The notes under the pieces are model-generated. The model was not told where the DNA came from. It did no database searches and saw nothing but the letters and a program-made list of their open reading frames with translations. A DNA stretch of 64,000 bases from positions 17,126,043 to 17,190,042 of the forward strand of contig CM068839.1 in NCBI GenBank assembly GCA_028554795.2. The letters are read 5' to 3'. Positions 39,684 to 52,745 of the stretch are shown here, in pieces. Position numbers and translations under genes: made by a program. Origin of the DNA: Sinohyriopsis cumingii (lineage: Eukaryota > Mollusca > Bivalvia > Unionida > Unionidae). The number at the start of each line of letters is the position of its first letter. Positions within the stretch are counted from its first letter, which is position 1.

Positions 39684-39776
39684 CGGTATTCTTGGGATTT
39701 TACGTCCTCACTCGGTATTCTTGGGATTTTACGTCCTCACTCGGTATTCTTGGGATTTTACGTCCTCACTCGGTAT
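39684..39776. repeat. 29-bp perfect triplication
   Basis: CGGTATTCTTGGGATTTTAC plus GTCCTCACT repeats exactly at 39684, 39713 and 39742, with a 6-bp start of a fourth copy. No difference between copies, so it is recent or recently homogenised. Confidence 0.98.
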
Positions 39777-40592
39777 GTTGTTGTTAATGATTAATATAAA
39801 TGGCACTGGCATAACTTTTTATCAGCCTAACTGCATTGCGTATATGACTTGTGGCCTGTCAGGATCAGGAATCATAAATTGTTTGTAATTTATGCATTTG
39901 TTAAACCAAAACTATATTTTCTGCGTCAACATTCCTTATAAACTTAAACAGTTAACATTTTCCTAATTTACTGATTACACACTAATCCTTGCAGAAGTGG
40001 TGTGTAGGTTCCGAGTTCCACGATATCAAAGACAAGTGAGAGCTATCATCAGTAATTCAATTAGTAAAATGACTTTTCATTTACTATTCATCATTTTCCA
40101 AATGCGTGGAGGCGTTGAGTACATCTACACATTTTTAGACTTTTTGATCAAATGGCTTAGAAAATGTTCATACGATTTCATTAGCTATTGTTTCTCGCAT
40201 AATGGGTCCTCTTGAATAGTATTTATGCCTCGCTGCTTTGTGACACTTTTGCTTTGAGTGGTTTTTAGCGTTTTGTAGAAAGAGCATATTCCTTTTCACT
40301 CTGGTCCAGGAAGCAAGCATTCTGGCACTTTCATAATGTTAGACTCTAATTGCACATGACGTTGCCCTTCATGTGTATCAAACCAACATGACTAATAAAT
40401 CTGCCTTGATTGTGCATCATGCAGCCTTTAGAAACTCCATGTTTCCGTGATGCCTCTACGTTTTAATTGCTACTTTGTAATAAAGTAGTTTTTTTGCATA
40501 CGTTACATCTCTATGAATATTTTATGCTACTTTCACATTTCACAAATGTAAAAACAAAGTGGAATAACGTTTGGTTCGTTAAGAATTCAAAA
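39777..40592. other. Non-coding, no recognised feature
   Basis: Unique AT-rich sequence. A 72-codon frame at 39997-40215 has no motif or supporting context. Confidence 0.5.
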
Positions 40593-40672
40593 TTCCATCC
40601 ATATAGTGTTGTGTTTCATTATGACTATCTGAGTAGTACATTCCATCCATATATTTGTGTGCTTCATTATCA
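40593..40672. repeat. 48-bp tandem duplication
   Basis: TTCCATCCATATAGTGTTGT starts at 40593 and a near copy TTCCATCCATATATTTGTGT at 40641, both followed by TTCATTAT. Directly upstream of a SINE-B. Confidence 0.8.
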
Positions 40673-40680
40673 AGATCGGA

Positions 40681-41012
40681 ACCGCTTCGGTGGCCTAGTG
40701 GTTAGAGCGTCCGCCTCGGATGCAGGAGGTCGTGGATTCCATCTCCGGTCGAGTCATACCAGAGACTTACAAAACTCGTACTCGCTTGGCTTTCAGCATT
40801 AATAGGTTAGTGTTAGGACTGGTCAACCTGGTGTCAGGATAATGTGACTGGGTGGTACCTCATGCTACATGTCTGCGGCATGATGCCCCAGTGCTAGACA
40901 TCACTATAAACTGCCACATTGCAGACATCGTAGCGATATGACTGAAAAATTGTTAAAGCTACGTTAAAAATCAAAATCACATCACACATCACATCACATC
41001 ACATCGCATCAT
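40681..41012 (+). mobile_element. SINE-B copy, full length
   Basis: The most complete SINE-B. The head reads CGCTTCGGTGGCCTAGTGGT then TAGAGCGTCCGCC, with the B-box region GTGGATTCCATCTCCGG. The body reaches GCAGACATCGTAGCGATATG and GTTAAAGCTACGTTAAAAAT. The tail is CATCACATCACAT, a CA-rich repeat. The 7-bp GATCGGA occurs at 40674-40680 and 41013-41019. The open frame across the head (GGLVVRASASDAGGRGF) is a well-known spurious translation of tRNA-derived repeats. Confidence 0.95.
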
Positions 41013-43482
41013 GATCGGAGTAGCATATGTCAGTACAGAAATATTTCCTGCCCTGCAAACATTAGCCAACAAGTGTTATGAAGACGTTTATTAAATTCAA
41101 AATATATTCCTTTTGAAATGTGTTGAAATATGTTTGCTAATTCCGTATATAATTAGATGACACCCCATCAAACCTTTCACAATAATGATGAACTAAACAA
41201 GTGTTACGTTGAGATGAAATATAAAAGAATGTATCGTGTAAACAAAATTGTTACCTATGTAGTGCCATACAAAAATGCCTACGTCTTTTGCTTCTAGCCA
41301 ACAGAAAGAGAGTGTAAATGGTGTAGATATAGGTCAAGGTACAGACCTAAGCACTTATGCGGTCGTATGTTCGTTACACACTTCTACCGTTGCACATTTT
41401 AACAAGTTAGCCCTATAATGCACGTTGAATATAAAGCAAACAGGGATTTATAAGCATCCGTTCCTATACATCAAAGAATATCCATATGCGGATGTCAGTA
41501 TAAAGTAAGAATAAATAACTCCGGTCTATGCGTTAACGGGAAATGATAAATGAACATCTATATGAACACTAGAACTATCACATATTACTAACTGGGTCTG
41601 TATAAAACTATGTCTTGCACAAAAGGCACTGCATGCATATGAGGCATTTTTCGACATTATTGCAGCATGTTTCTTCGATACATAAGAAAATATTCACATA
41701 ATAAGATCTGCTTTACAATTTGGAAACTTGTAAGCTGATCTAAAACATTGAAATCTCCAGATAATTTTAAAACGTAGCTTGTCTTCTTTATCTGAATGAC
41801 AACCGTCTTTCAAAATGTAGCTGGCAATCACGAACTTTGCCTCAGGGTGTTTATATTTTGTATCTCAGAAAAGGGGACAGGATTACGTCATCAGCGATGG
41901 ATGCTGACGTTAAGAAACGTTTGGAATTATGACATTTTTTTAAGATAACTTAAGAATGAGTATCTCTAACAACTAATGTGTGGAAATCGCTTCGAACATG
42001 TGACTTGCTAGTATGTGGCGAAGGTGCACTCTCCATCCACGGACTCCAGTGATTACATATATATATATATTCAACTGCAACATCACAGCTATGATGTAGT
42101 GATCGCTCGGGCACGACATGTATACTCCAGATATTATATAATTATCATAATGGAAGCGTTTCATTAATCTTTTATTTAGTCCAATATGCTAATTGATTTG
42201 TTCTATCTATTTCCTCAATGTGTTTCTTCAAATATGTTCTAATACATAATCTTACCCATGTGTTGCACTATACCAGTAGTTTTAGCCATTAAAATGTTCA
42301 TCTAATTCAATATAATCAACATTCGACTATTTGTTTCTGCATAACCATGTAAGACATACATCATCACGAAATCTCTTCATCCGTATTGACGTGGGCTATA
42401 CGTTGGGCATGAATAACCAAATGAAGATGCCTGCAGAGCAGAAAACAAGAGGTCATATTTTATTTTGCATCAGCTTATGTTCCAAAAGTTCAATTACCGC
42501 TCCATTCATTCTGTCATGTGCAATTGTTGTTGGATGTGTTATCTCCTATATCGGTGTGACGTATATGCAATGTAAGGAAATTTATTTCCTGTGTTTACCA
42601 TTTAATTATGACTTTTCAGCCATAATGTAATATGCGTGGATCAGTGCATGATCATCCCATGGTTTCCACAACTATACCTACTATTATGTTTTGCAATTGA
42701 TCATTAAATAGTGTGACTCTTTTTGAAGTAAAACTGATGACAAAGGCCGATACAATATCTTCAGTTTATAATTATCTTATATAAACTGCAATAACCAAAA
42801 GGTGGCTTTGGCATTGAGTTGAAATTAAATAGTAATCACAAGATAAAATCAAATGCTAGTTGTTAAGATCAATTATAGTAGTAAATACTCGCTAATGCAT
42901 TAGAGATTGATAGATATATTGACATACTAATAGACAGACAGATCGATAGATAGATGTGCACTTAGAAATACATAAAAATGATTGATGAATATATGATTTT
43001 ATGTGTGGATTCTCATGAAATAATATCCACAAAAAAAATTACTTACACTTAACTATTAGACATGTTAGACAACCACTTATGTTTGTTCAGTATAGTACTA
43101 AAGTTGACGTGAACTCTTCATATTAAAAGCTTTCAAAATCTATGGTTGTTAATTAGGGTCATGTCAATAGTAATTATCAAGGATACATCGTCCATCCAAT
43201 TTAGTCTTTCTATTGGAAATTATTTCATGCTGATCAGGGTAGGATACAGTGACATAACAGCACTATTGGCATTTCTTATTTCATTAGAGTGTCCTAAAAT
43301 GTCATATCTTGGTAAGAGGATGAATGAGCTTTAAGACAATTTGTCTTTTCTTTGAAAGAAAATACGATTTTAAAAGCAACATAAGCTTTTCCCAAGCTAT
43401 ATAATTTTCACGTCATAACAATCTATTTTAAAACTCCATTTACGACTCGAACGTATTAGTCTTTAATATTTATATTTAATAG
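41013..43482. other. Non-coding stretch
   Basis: No gene, RNA or element recognised. A short (AT)n of ~16 bp lies at 42056-42071 and loose GATA words at about 42900-42955. The 99-codon frame at 42331-42630 has a hydrophobic stretch but no recognisable family. Confidence 0.5.
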
Positions 43483-46400
43483 GTTAATATTTTATTAAGA
43501 TGGTCTTAGAGGAAAACGAATCTTCATGTTGACCAAGTTAATATTTTATTAAAATGGTCTTTGAGGAAATCAAGTATTCTTGTTGACCAAGTTTTTATTA
43601 TATCAATCCGGTTAATATTTTATTGATACGGTCTAGGAGGAAAGTGTCTTCATAATTGCCAAGTTATGACTTATTAAGGCGGTCTTGAAGGAAAATGAGA
43701 CTTCTTGTTGACCATGTTAATATTTTATTGATACGGTCTAGGAGGAAAGTGGCTTCATAACTACCACGTTATGACATATTAAGAGGGTCTTGAAGGAAAA
43801 TGAGACTTCTTGTTGACCATGTTAATATTTTATTCAAACTGTCCTGGAGGAAACTCTCTTCATAATTACCAAGCTATGACTTATTAATACGGTCTAAGAA
43901 GAAAGAGTCTTCATAATTACCAAGTTATAACATCGTAAGAGGATCGTGGAGGAAAGCGAGACTTTTTGTTGACCATGTTAATATTTTATTTATACGGTCT
44001 AGGAGGAAAGTGTCCTCATAATTACCAAGTTATGACGTATTAAGAGGGTCATGGAGGAAAACGAGACATCTTGTTGACCATGTTAATATTTTATTCAAAC
44101 TGTCATGGAGGAAAACAAAACTTCTTGTTTACCATGTTAATATTTTATTACTACGGTCTAGGAGGAACGTCTCATCATAATTATCAAGTTATGACGTATT
44201 AAGAGGGTCATGGAGGAAAACGAGACATCTTGTTGACCATGTTAATATTTTACGAATACGGTCTAGGAGGAAAGTGCCTTCATAATTACCAAGTAATGAC
44301 TTTTTAAGAGGATCTTGGATGAAAACTAGACTTCTTGTTGACCATGTTAATACTTTATTTAAACTGTCCTGGAGGAAAACGAGATTTCTTGTTGATCATG
44401 TTAATATTTTATTCAAACTGTCCTGGAGGAAAGTCTGTTCATACTTACCAAGTTATGACTTTTTAATACGGTCTAGGAGGAAGATGTCTTCATAATTTCT
44501 AAGTTATGACTTATTAAGCGGGTCTTGGATTTAAACGAGAGTTCTTTCTTGTTAACGATGTTAATATTTCATTCAAACTGTCCAGGAGGTAAACAAGACT
44601 TCTTGTTGACCATGTTGTTTTTGTTGTTGTTGTTGTTGTTGTTGTTCTAGGGTTTAACGCCATTTCTCAGCACAAGATAGGCTATACATGGCGGCCAGTA
44701 TAACTGGTGGAGGAAGAATCCTGGAAAACCCAGGGAAGAACCAACAACCCACGAGAAGCTACTGCCAGGCTTTCCCACGTACCCACGCTAGCCGAGCCTT
44801 GGACTCGAACACACGCAGACAGAGGTGAGATGGCAGTGATCCGGAACGGTGAGCGCATTAGACCACTCGGCCACACAGAGCCCCTATTGACCATGTTAAT
44901 ATTTTATTCAAACTGTCCTGGAGGAAAACCACACTTCTTGATGACCATGTTAATAATTCATTCAAACTGTCCAGGAGGTAAACGAGACTTCTTATTGAAC
45001 ATGTTAATATTTTATTGACACGGTGTATGAGGAAAGTGTCTTCATAATTACCAAGTTATGACTTATTAAGAGGGTCTTGGAGAAAAACGAGACTTCTTGT
45101 TGACCATGTTTATATTTAAGTCAAACTGTCCTGGATGTAAACAAGACTTCTTGTTGATCATGTTAATATTTTATTACTACGGTCTAGGAGGAAAATCTCT
45201 TCATAATTACCAAGTTATAAGTGATTAAGAGGGTCTTGGACGAACACAATACTTCTTGTTGACCATGTTAATATTTTATTAATACGGTCTTTGAGGAAAG
45301 TGTCTTCATAATTACCAAGTTATGACTTTTTAAGAGGATCTCGGAGGAAAACGAGACTTCTTGTTGACCATGTTAATATTTTATTCAGACTGTCCTGGAG
45401 GTAAACGAGATTTCTTGTTAACCATGTTAATATTTAATTCAAACTGTCCTGGAGGAAAGTCTCATCATAATTATCAAGTAAAGACTTTTTAATACGGTCT
45501 AGGAGGAAATTGTCTTCATAATCACTTATGACTTATTAAGAGTCTTGGAGGAAAACGAGACTTCTTGTTGACCATGTTAATATTTTTTATACGGTCTAAG
45601 AGGAAAGTGTTTTCAATATTTCTAAGTTATGACTTATTAAGCGGGTCTTGGATGAAAACGAGAGTTATTTCTTGTTGACCATGTTAATATTTTATTCAAA
45701 CTGTCTTGGAGGAAAACAAGACTTCTTGTTGACCATGTTAATATTTCATTCAAACTGTCCTGGAGGAAAACAAGACTTCTTGTTGACCATGTTAATATTT
45801 CATTCAAACTGTCCTGGAGGAAAACAAGACTTCTTGTTGACCATGTTAATATTTTATTACTACGGTCTAGGAGGAAAGTCTCTTCATAATTACCAAGTTA
45901 TGACTTTTTAATACGGTCTAGGAGGAAAGTGTCTTCATAATCACCAAGTTATGACATATTAAGAGGGTCTTGGAGGAAAACAAGACTTCTTGTTGACCAT
46001 GTTAATATTTTATTGATACTGTCAGGAGTAAAGTGTCTTCATAATTACCAAGTTATTACTTATTAAGAGGTATTGGAGTAAAACGAGAATTCTTGTTGAC
46101 CATGTTAACATTTTATTGATAAGGTCTAGGAGGAAAGTTTCTTCATAATTACCAAGTTATGACTTATTAAGAGGATCTTGGAGGACAACGAGACTTCTTG
46201 TTGACCATGTTAATATTTTATTACTACGGTCTAGGAGGAAAGTGTCTTCATAATTACTAAGTTATGAATTATTAAGAGGGTCTTGGAGGAAATGAGACTT
46301 CTTGTTGGTTAAGTTTATATTTTATTAAGACGGTCTTGGAGAAAACGAGACTTCATGTTAACCAAGTTAATATTATATTAATCGGGTTTTGAAGGAAAAT

Positions 46401-46488
46401 ATGTTTCCATTTTGGCCACGTTAATATTTTATTAAGACGGTCTTGGAGGAAAAGAAGTTTTCATTTTAACCAAGTTAATATTTTAATA
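43483..46488. repeat. ~3 kb satellite-like array with higher-order A/B structure
   Basis: Monomers of ~52 bp share GGTCT(A/T)GGAGGAAA. Type A continues TCTTCATAATTACCAAGTTA then TGACTTATTAAGAG. Type B continues ACTTCTTGTTGACCATGTTA then ATATTTTATTGATAC. Type C is B-like but has CAAACTGTCCTGGAGGAAAA at the junction. Across most of the array A and B alternate as a ~104-bp dimer. Runs of near-identical C monomers (~54 bp, about 45690-45850) are mixed in. The first two or three and last three monomers are simple forms combining A and B features (CCAAGTTAATATTTTATTAA). Open frames of 87 and 103 codons inside are products of the 54-bp register. A SINE-A interrupts the array. Confidence 0.97.
44617..44886 (-). 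mobile_element. SINE-A copy inserted in the satellite array
   Basis: Starts with the tail complement (TTG)n at about 44621-44645, then GGGTTTAACGCCATTTCTCA and GCTATACATGGCGGCCAGTA, and ends with CCACTCGGCCACACAGAGCC. It is flanked by exact 11-bp copies of TTGACCATGTT at 44606-44616 and 44887-44897. That word is normally single per type B/C monomer, so this is a true target-site duplication in a monomer. Frames on both strands (103 and 70 codons) are spurious. Confidence 0.97.
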
Positions 46489-47600
46489 GAAAACAAATCG
46501 AGAAAAATTAAGGTTTGCTTTTATGAAATAATTTACAGACAAATATACGAATGCCATAAACATGGAAAAAAAACTACCAATTTGCTTTTACGAAATGTTT
46601 TATGGACATACATTAACGATTGCTACAAATGTTTTTTTTTAACAGTGCCTAATAATATGTTACTTGTAAGAACTGAGATTAAAATACACAAATAATACCA
46701 TTCATATGTCCAAAGCCTACTATGTCATATCATCCAGGTAATACTTGATTGAATGATTGTAATTAAGGATCGTCCATGTATTATGAGAACAATCATTGTA
46801 ACACTTCACGTATAACTGTTTTCAGTATTTGATATCTAAGGATTTCTACCTTGAAACAATTGAAGTTTTTATAATGGGTGTTTTTATAAATCTTTATGTT
46901 AGTTTTACATAGTTGTTTTTCATAAATCTCTTTACTTAGGTGTTTCATGGTTGTTATTTGTTCTGGGATTGTGTTGGAACAGTTTTAAAACATATTGATA
47001 TTTGATAATATTTACCCGGGCCAAATCAAAATTGCACTATAAATTAAAAATGTTCAAATTTCGCCAAAGCACTGACGGTATGCATGCGGTTCACATTCGT
47101 CATCAGTATTGTGTGTCGACTTCATTTTCAACACAATAGCCTAAACCCCAGGTGTTCTACAACATTAGGTCGATAACTATAGATTCATATGGATTGAGAA
47201 TGTGAGCTTCAGCTCTACCTGACGGATTGATATTTCTCATTATTACTGTTACAACTGAGTTCCGTGAAACATTTCCTTGGTAAGATGCAGCTTTGGAAAA
47301 TGCATTGATTTATGTAACATTCATCCAGGATAGATGTTTTCTCTTCTGATACAATTTCTTAAGAAATTCATATATACAATAAGAAACTAGTACAAGTAAC
47401 TTGATCAGTGTATGTAGATATCTGACTGATTAATCCATGACAAAGTGAACAGCTTGCGTTGTGACAAAGAAACTGAAGAACGATTTTCGGTCATACAATT
47501 AATAAAGTATTGACTGGTACGCCGAATAAGCACATTGACTCTAATGTACACACGGTTCATTTGTGGATGTGGAAGCCGACTAGCTTAGTATAGTAGTGAA
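46489..47600. other. Non-coding, no recognised feature
   Basis: Unique AT-rich sequence between the satellite array and a promoter-like patch. No open frame or repeat of note. Confidence 0.5.
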
Positions 47601-47637
47601 ACCAATGATTTTGCGCAAAGGCCTAGCTATCATTGGT
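47601..47637. promoter_or_regulatory. Convergent CCAAT boxes around a C/EBP-type palindrome
   Basis: ACCAATGAT at 47601-47609 and its exact inverse ATCATTGGT at 47629-47637 flank TTGCGCAA (47611-47618), a perfect C/EBP-type palindrome, and an AGGCCT palindrome. CCAAT boxes within ~150 bp upstream of a start are typical of animal promoters. The nearest ATGs are at 47724 and 47754. No CpG island is evident. Confidence 0.35.
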
Positions 47638-47723
47638 CGTTATGGGAATATTCGAGGATTACTTCCATGATAGTTGGTGTTAATTTGGAAATCAATATCA
47701 CTATCAGAGTTTACATGTGACTC

Positions 47724-47829
47724 ATGCAGATAAAAAATTCGGAAGCCGCTAACATGAATGGGGGTTATTGCTATAGCCCTAGTGACACTCCGGAAAGTAA
47801 TGACGACAGTCCCGACTTGGAATGTTCAT
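47724..47829 (+). CDS. Candidate first coding exon, unknown protein
   Basis: After an in-frame stop at 47718, an open frame starts at ATG 47724 (weak context) with a second ATG at 47754 in good context (AACATGA). It encodes a serine-, aspartate- and proline-rich peptide including SPSDTPESNDDSPDLE, then reaches a strong splice donor at 47829/47830 (TCAT|GTAAGT), phase 1. The composition is about half G+C against an AT-rich background. Such acidic Ser/Pro-rich N-termini are common in transcription regulators, but I recognise no family and cannot identify a second exon. A chance frame is the main alternative. The longer frame starting at 47758 is in another register. Confidence 0.3.
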
Positions 47830-49362
47830 GTAAGTTTACCTTGTATTTACAAATTTCCTTTTAAACGTCGTTTCCTTGTATTTCAATTTCACAAACATAC
47901 TTTTCTTCACTTTTCTTTTATTTATTCGTTAAACATGTATAAACTGTTAGAATGAATTTTTGATCAGTCTTCTATTATATTTTCGTAATTCTTTAAAAAC
48001 TCAAGTTCAAGAGATGCACCTGTATAAATCAAGATGGAGACGGATTCGCGTTTATGCATACCAACTTTTGTGAGTGTTTCGCATATTCATTCAAACGTTA
48101 ATACGGATGACTCGCGTCAATAATTTCTATTTCCGATCAAATATATTAGTATTGTAAATCCCTGGCACTGCCTTCTTCATGCAATGAGAATTTGTATATT
48201 TTACACCTGCTTACAAAGAAAATGTTGTAAAGGTGATAAGTAATTTATCTGACACATACGATAGAACATATACCATCCATAAAATACTTCAAGATTAATC
48301 AAGGCTGCATATAAATAAAATAGAAAATGCAACACTGACAGCGGATTACAACATTAACAATGACTGCATAAAAATAAATTATAAAATCAGTATCCATAGT
48401 GTACTACAGTATTAATCCTGAATACGCACAGTAGCGATTTGTCTTGTCCACATATATAAATCGTGTACTTTGACTTAGCAGTTTTTTAACATATGTATTT
48501 ATATGTTCTAAAAGATATGCTTGACTTGATGTCCAAATGTTCATTACGCCACGTTGGAGATATATAACATATTTTGTAACACAAAGGCAAGAAAATATAA
48601 AATTTTCATATCAAATTATGCATTATTAAAATACAGGATAAGGAAGGATTTATTGCTTAGCATAAATAACTGTATTTTCATAAGATATCAAAACCATTTA
48701 CAATAATACAGTACGAAAGTTCCCAAAAATGTGATCTAGAGAGTGTACCAGTCTTTGTCTTTCTCGCCTACGTCCAGCTAAAGGATTTTCTTAATCTTCC
48801 AAGGGTGTGTGAATGCAAGTTATCGTCCATTATCATGCTAATATATCACATCATTATTCACTACACAATTATGGCAAAATTATGTTATTCCTTTGATTAT
48901 CCTTCAGGCGGCACATTTTAAGTAATAAACAGTATAATCATGTCAAGTGCTATTGGCTGTTGTCGGATAACAAAGAGATAGCCTATGCAAGACACATTAT
49001 TATCTCTATATCTTCCTTTTAATATTCTAGGAATAACCGCTAACCTAAGAGCTATAATACGATGGGAAAGTATTGTGTAAACACAATAGACATACATAAA
49101 ACTATCCCATGATTGCAGTTGTATTTGTTTAGTTATATTTTTGCACACGAACTAAACCTACTTGACTTTCGTGAGATCAAATATATAATGAGATTGGATG
49201 AGCTTGATGACAGTGTTGCATGAGCTTGTGTTTTGTGTTAGCCAATCACATCAGAGAACAGAAACAAAGTCGTAAGTTACATTTCAAGCTGAGGCATATA
49301 ACAAACATAATTAGCAAATGGTGATAACCAATCAGCACATACTTTACCATTAATATACATTT
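47830..49362. other. Non-coding, no recognised feature
   Basis: Unique AT-rich sequence. If the preceding exon is real this would be intron. A 76-codon minus-strand frame at 48918-49148 has no motif. Confidence 0.45.
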
Positions 49363-49650
49363 GTGTTAACTATCTCAGAATTTACTACTAAATATACATC
49401 GAGTTAAATAAACTCAGAATTTTCTATTAAATAGACATGTATGAATGGCTAAAAATGAAATTTCTATTTCACAATAAAGTTCAGTTATATGGATTGCCAG
49501 TACAGAGCTTTTGGTTGACCATTTATTTCAAACTAAAGCTCAATGTCATACGGATCGCCAGTACATAGCCCGTGATTGACTATTTCCCACTGACGCCAAG
49601 ACTGTCCATAAACATCATGTGATATTGCCAGTAATAATTAATCACCCATT
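49363..49650. repeat. Two small degenerate tandem repeats (40 bp x2, ~61 bp x3)
   Basis: GTTAA(C/A)TA then CTCAGAATTT and ACTAAATA-like words repeat at 49363 and 49402. Then ~61-bp units start at about 49461, 49521 and 49582, with (G/A)TTGCCAGTA(C)A and TTGAC(C/T)AT as landmarks. The third unit is very diverged. Confidence 0.65.
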
Positions 49651-51890
<2,240 letters not shown>

Positions 51891-51956
51891 GGAATTATAC
51901 AAATGATAATGTTCATCTAAGTAAACTGCGTTGTATTTTATCATGTAAAATGAACA

Positions 51957-52383
51957 CAGCTACAAGTAGATAATCTGTTTAACAAAACGATACAAAGCGG
52001 GACGAAACGCTTATCACTGTTACACGTAGATAATCTGTGTAACAAGACGAGACCATGTGGGAAAACGCTTAGCACAGTTACAAGTAGATACTCTGTGTAA
52101 CAAGACGAGACCGCGTGGGATGAAACGCTTAGCACTGTTACAAGTAGATACTCTGTGTAACAAGACGAGACCAAGTGGGATGAAACGCTTAGCACTGTTA
52201 CAAGTAGATACTCTGTGTAACAAGACGAGACCAAGTGGGATGAAACGCTTAGCACTGTTACAAGTAGATACTCTGTGTAACAAGACAAGACCAAGTGGGA
52301 TGAAACGCTTAGCACTGTTACAAGTAGATACTCTGTGTAACAAGACGAGACCAAGTGGAATGAAACGTTTAGCACAGTGACGT
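51957..52383. repeat. 60-bp minisatellite, ~7 copies, open in several frames
   Basis: The unit contains TACAAGTAGATACTCTGTGT, AACAAGACGAGACCAAGTGG and GATGAAACGCTTAGCACTGT, in exact 60-bp register. The middle four or five copies differ by only one to three bases and the edge copies are more diverged. Since 60 is a multiple of three and the unit has no stop in three of the frames, frames of 107, 107 and 148 codons exist on both strands. Three mutually exclusive frames argue for none being selected. Confidence 0.97.
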
Positions 52384-52509
52384 GCATTCGATATTTATTT
52401 CTAATAGCAATATATATTGAACTATTTGCACACCTTGCTCTAGTGAATACAATTCAAAACAAATATAATGAAATGATAACGTTCGTCAATGAAAACCATC
52501 AAAACATGG

Positions 52510-52745
52510 ATTTTTAACAAATATGACTTGTACATCGATCTATAAAATAAATCTGATAATTGTATGGAATTATTAATACGCATAATTTATGCATGGATCT
52601 ATCAACAGATCAGATCGGTGTATGAAATTATCACAAAATGATTGATATTGATCTGTCGGCAGATATGATCAGTGTACGGAATTAACAGCAAATATGATTG
52701 TGTATGGATCTATCACCAAGCATGATGAATGTATGTAATTTGTGA
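52510..52745. repeat. Degenerate ~61-bp minisatellite, ~4 copies
   Basis: ATGGATCTATCA(A/C)CA, GATATGATCAGTGTA and GGAATTA recur in order with about 58-63 bp spacing. Confidence 0.75.

Noticed and set aside
40674-40802. Open frame containing GGLVVRASASDAGGRGF
   Set aside because: This is the well-known false translation of a tRNA-derived SINE head and lies wholly within the SINE-B copy.
47758-47955. 65-codon plus-strand frame starting at 47758
   Set aside because: It runs through the GTAAGT donor into AT-rich sequence. The register starting at 47724/47754 has a better start and composition.
51941-52387. 148-codon and two 107-codon repetitive frames
   Set aside because: Three mutually incompatible frames come from one 60-bp repeat. 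There is no promoter, splice or conservation evidence for any of them.
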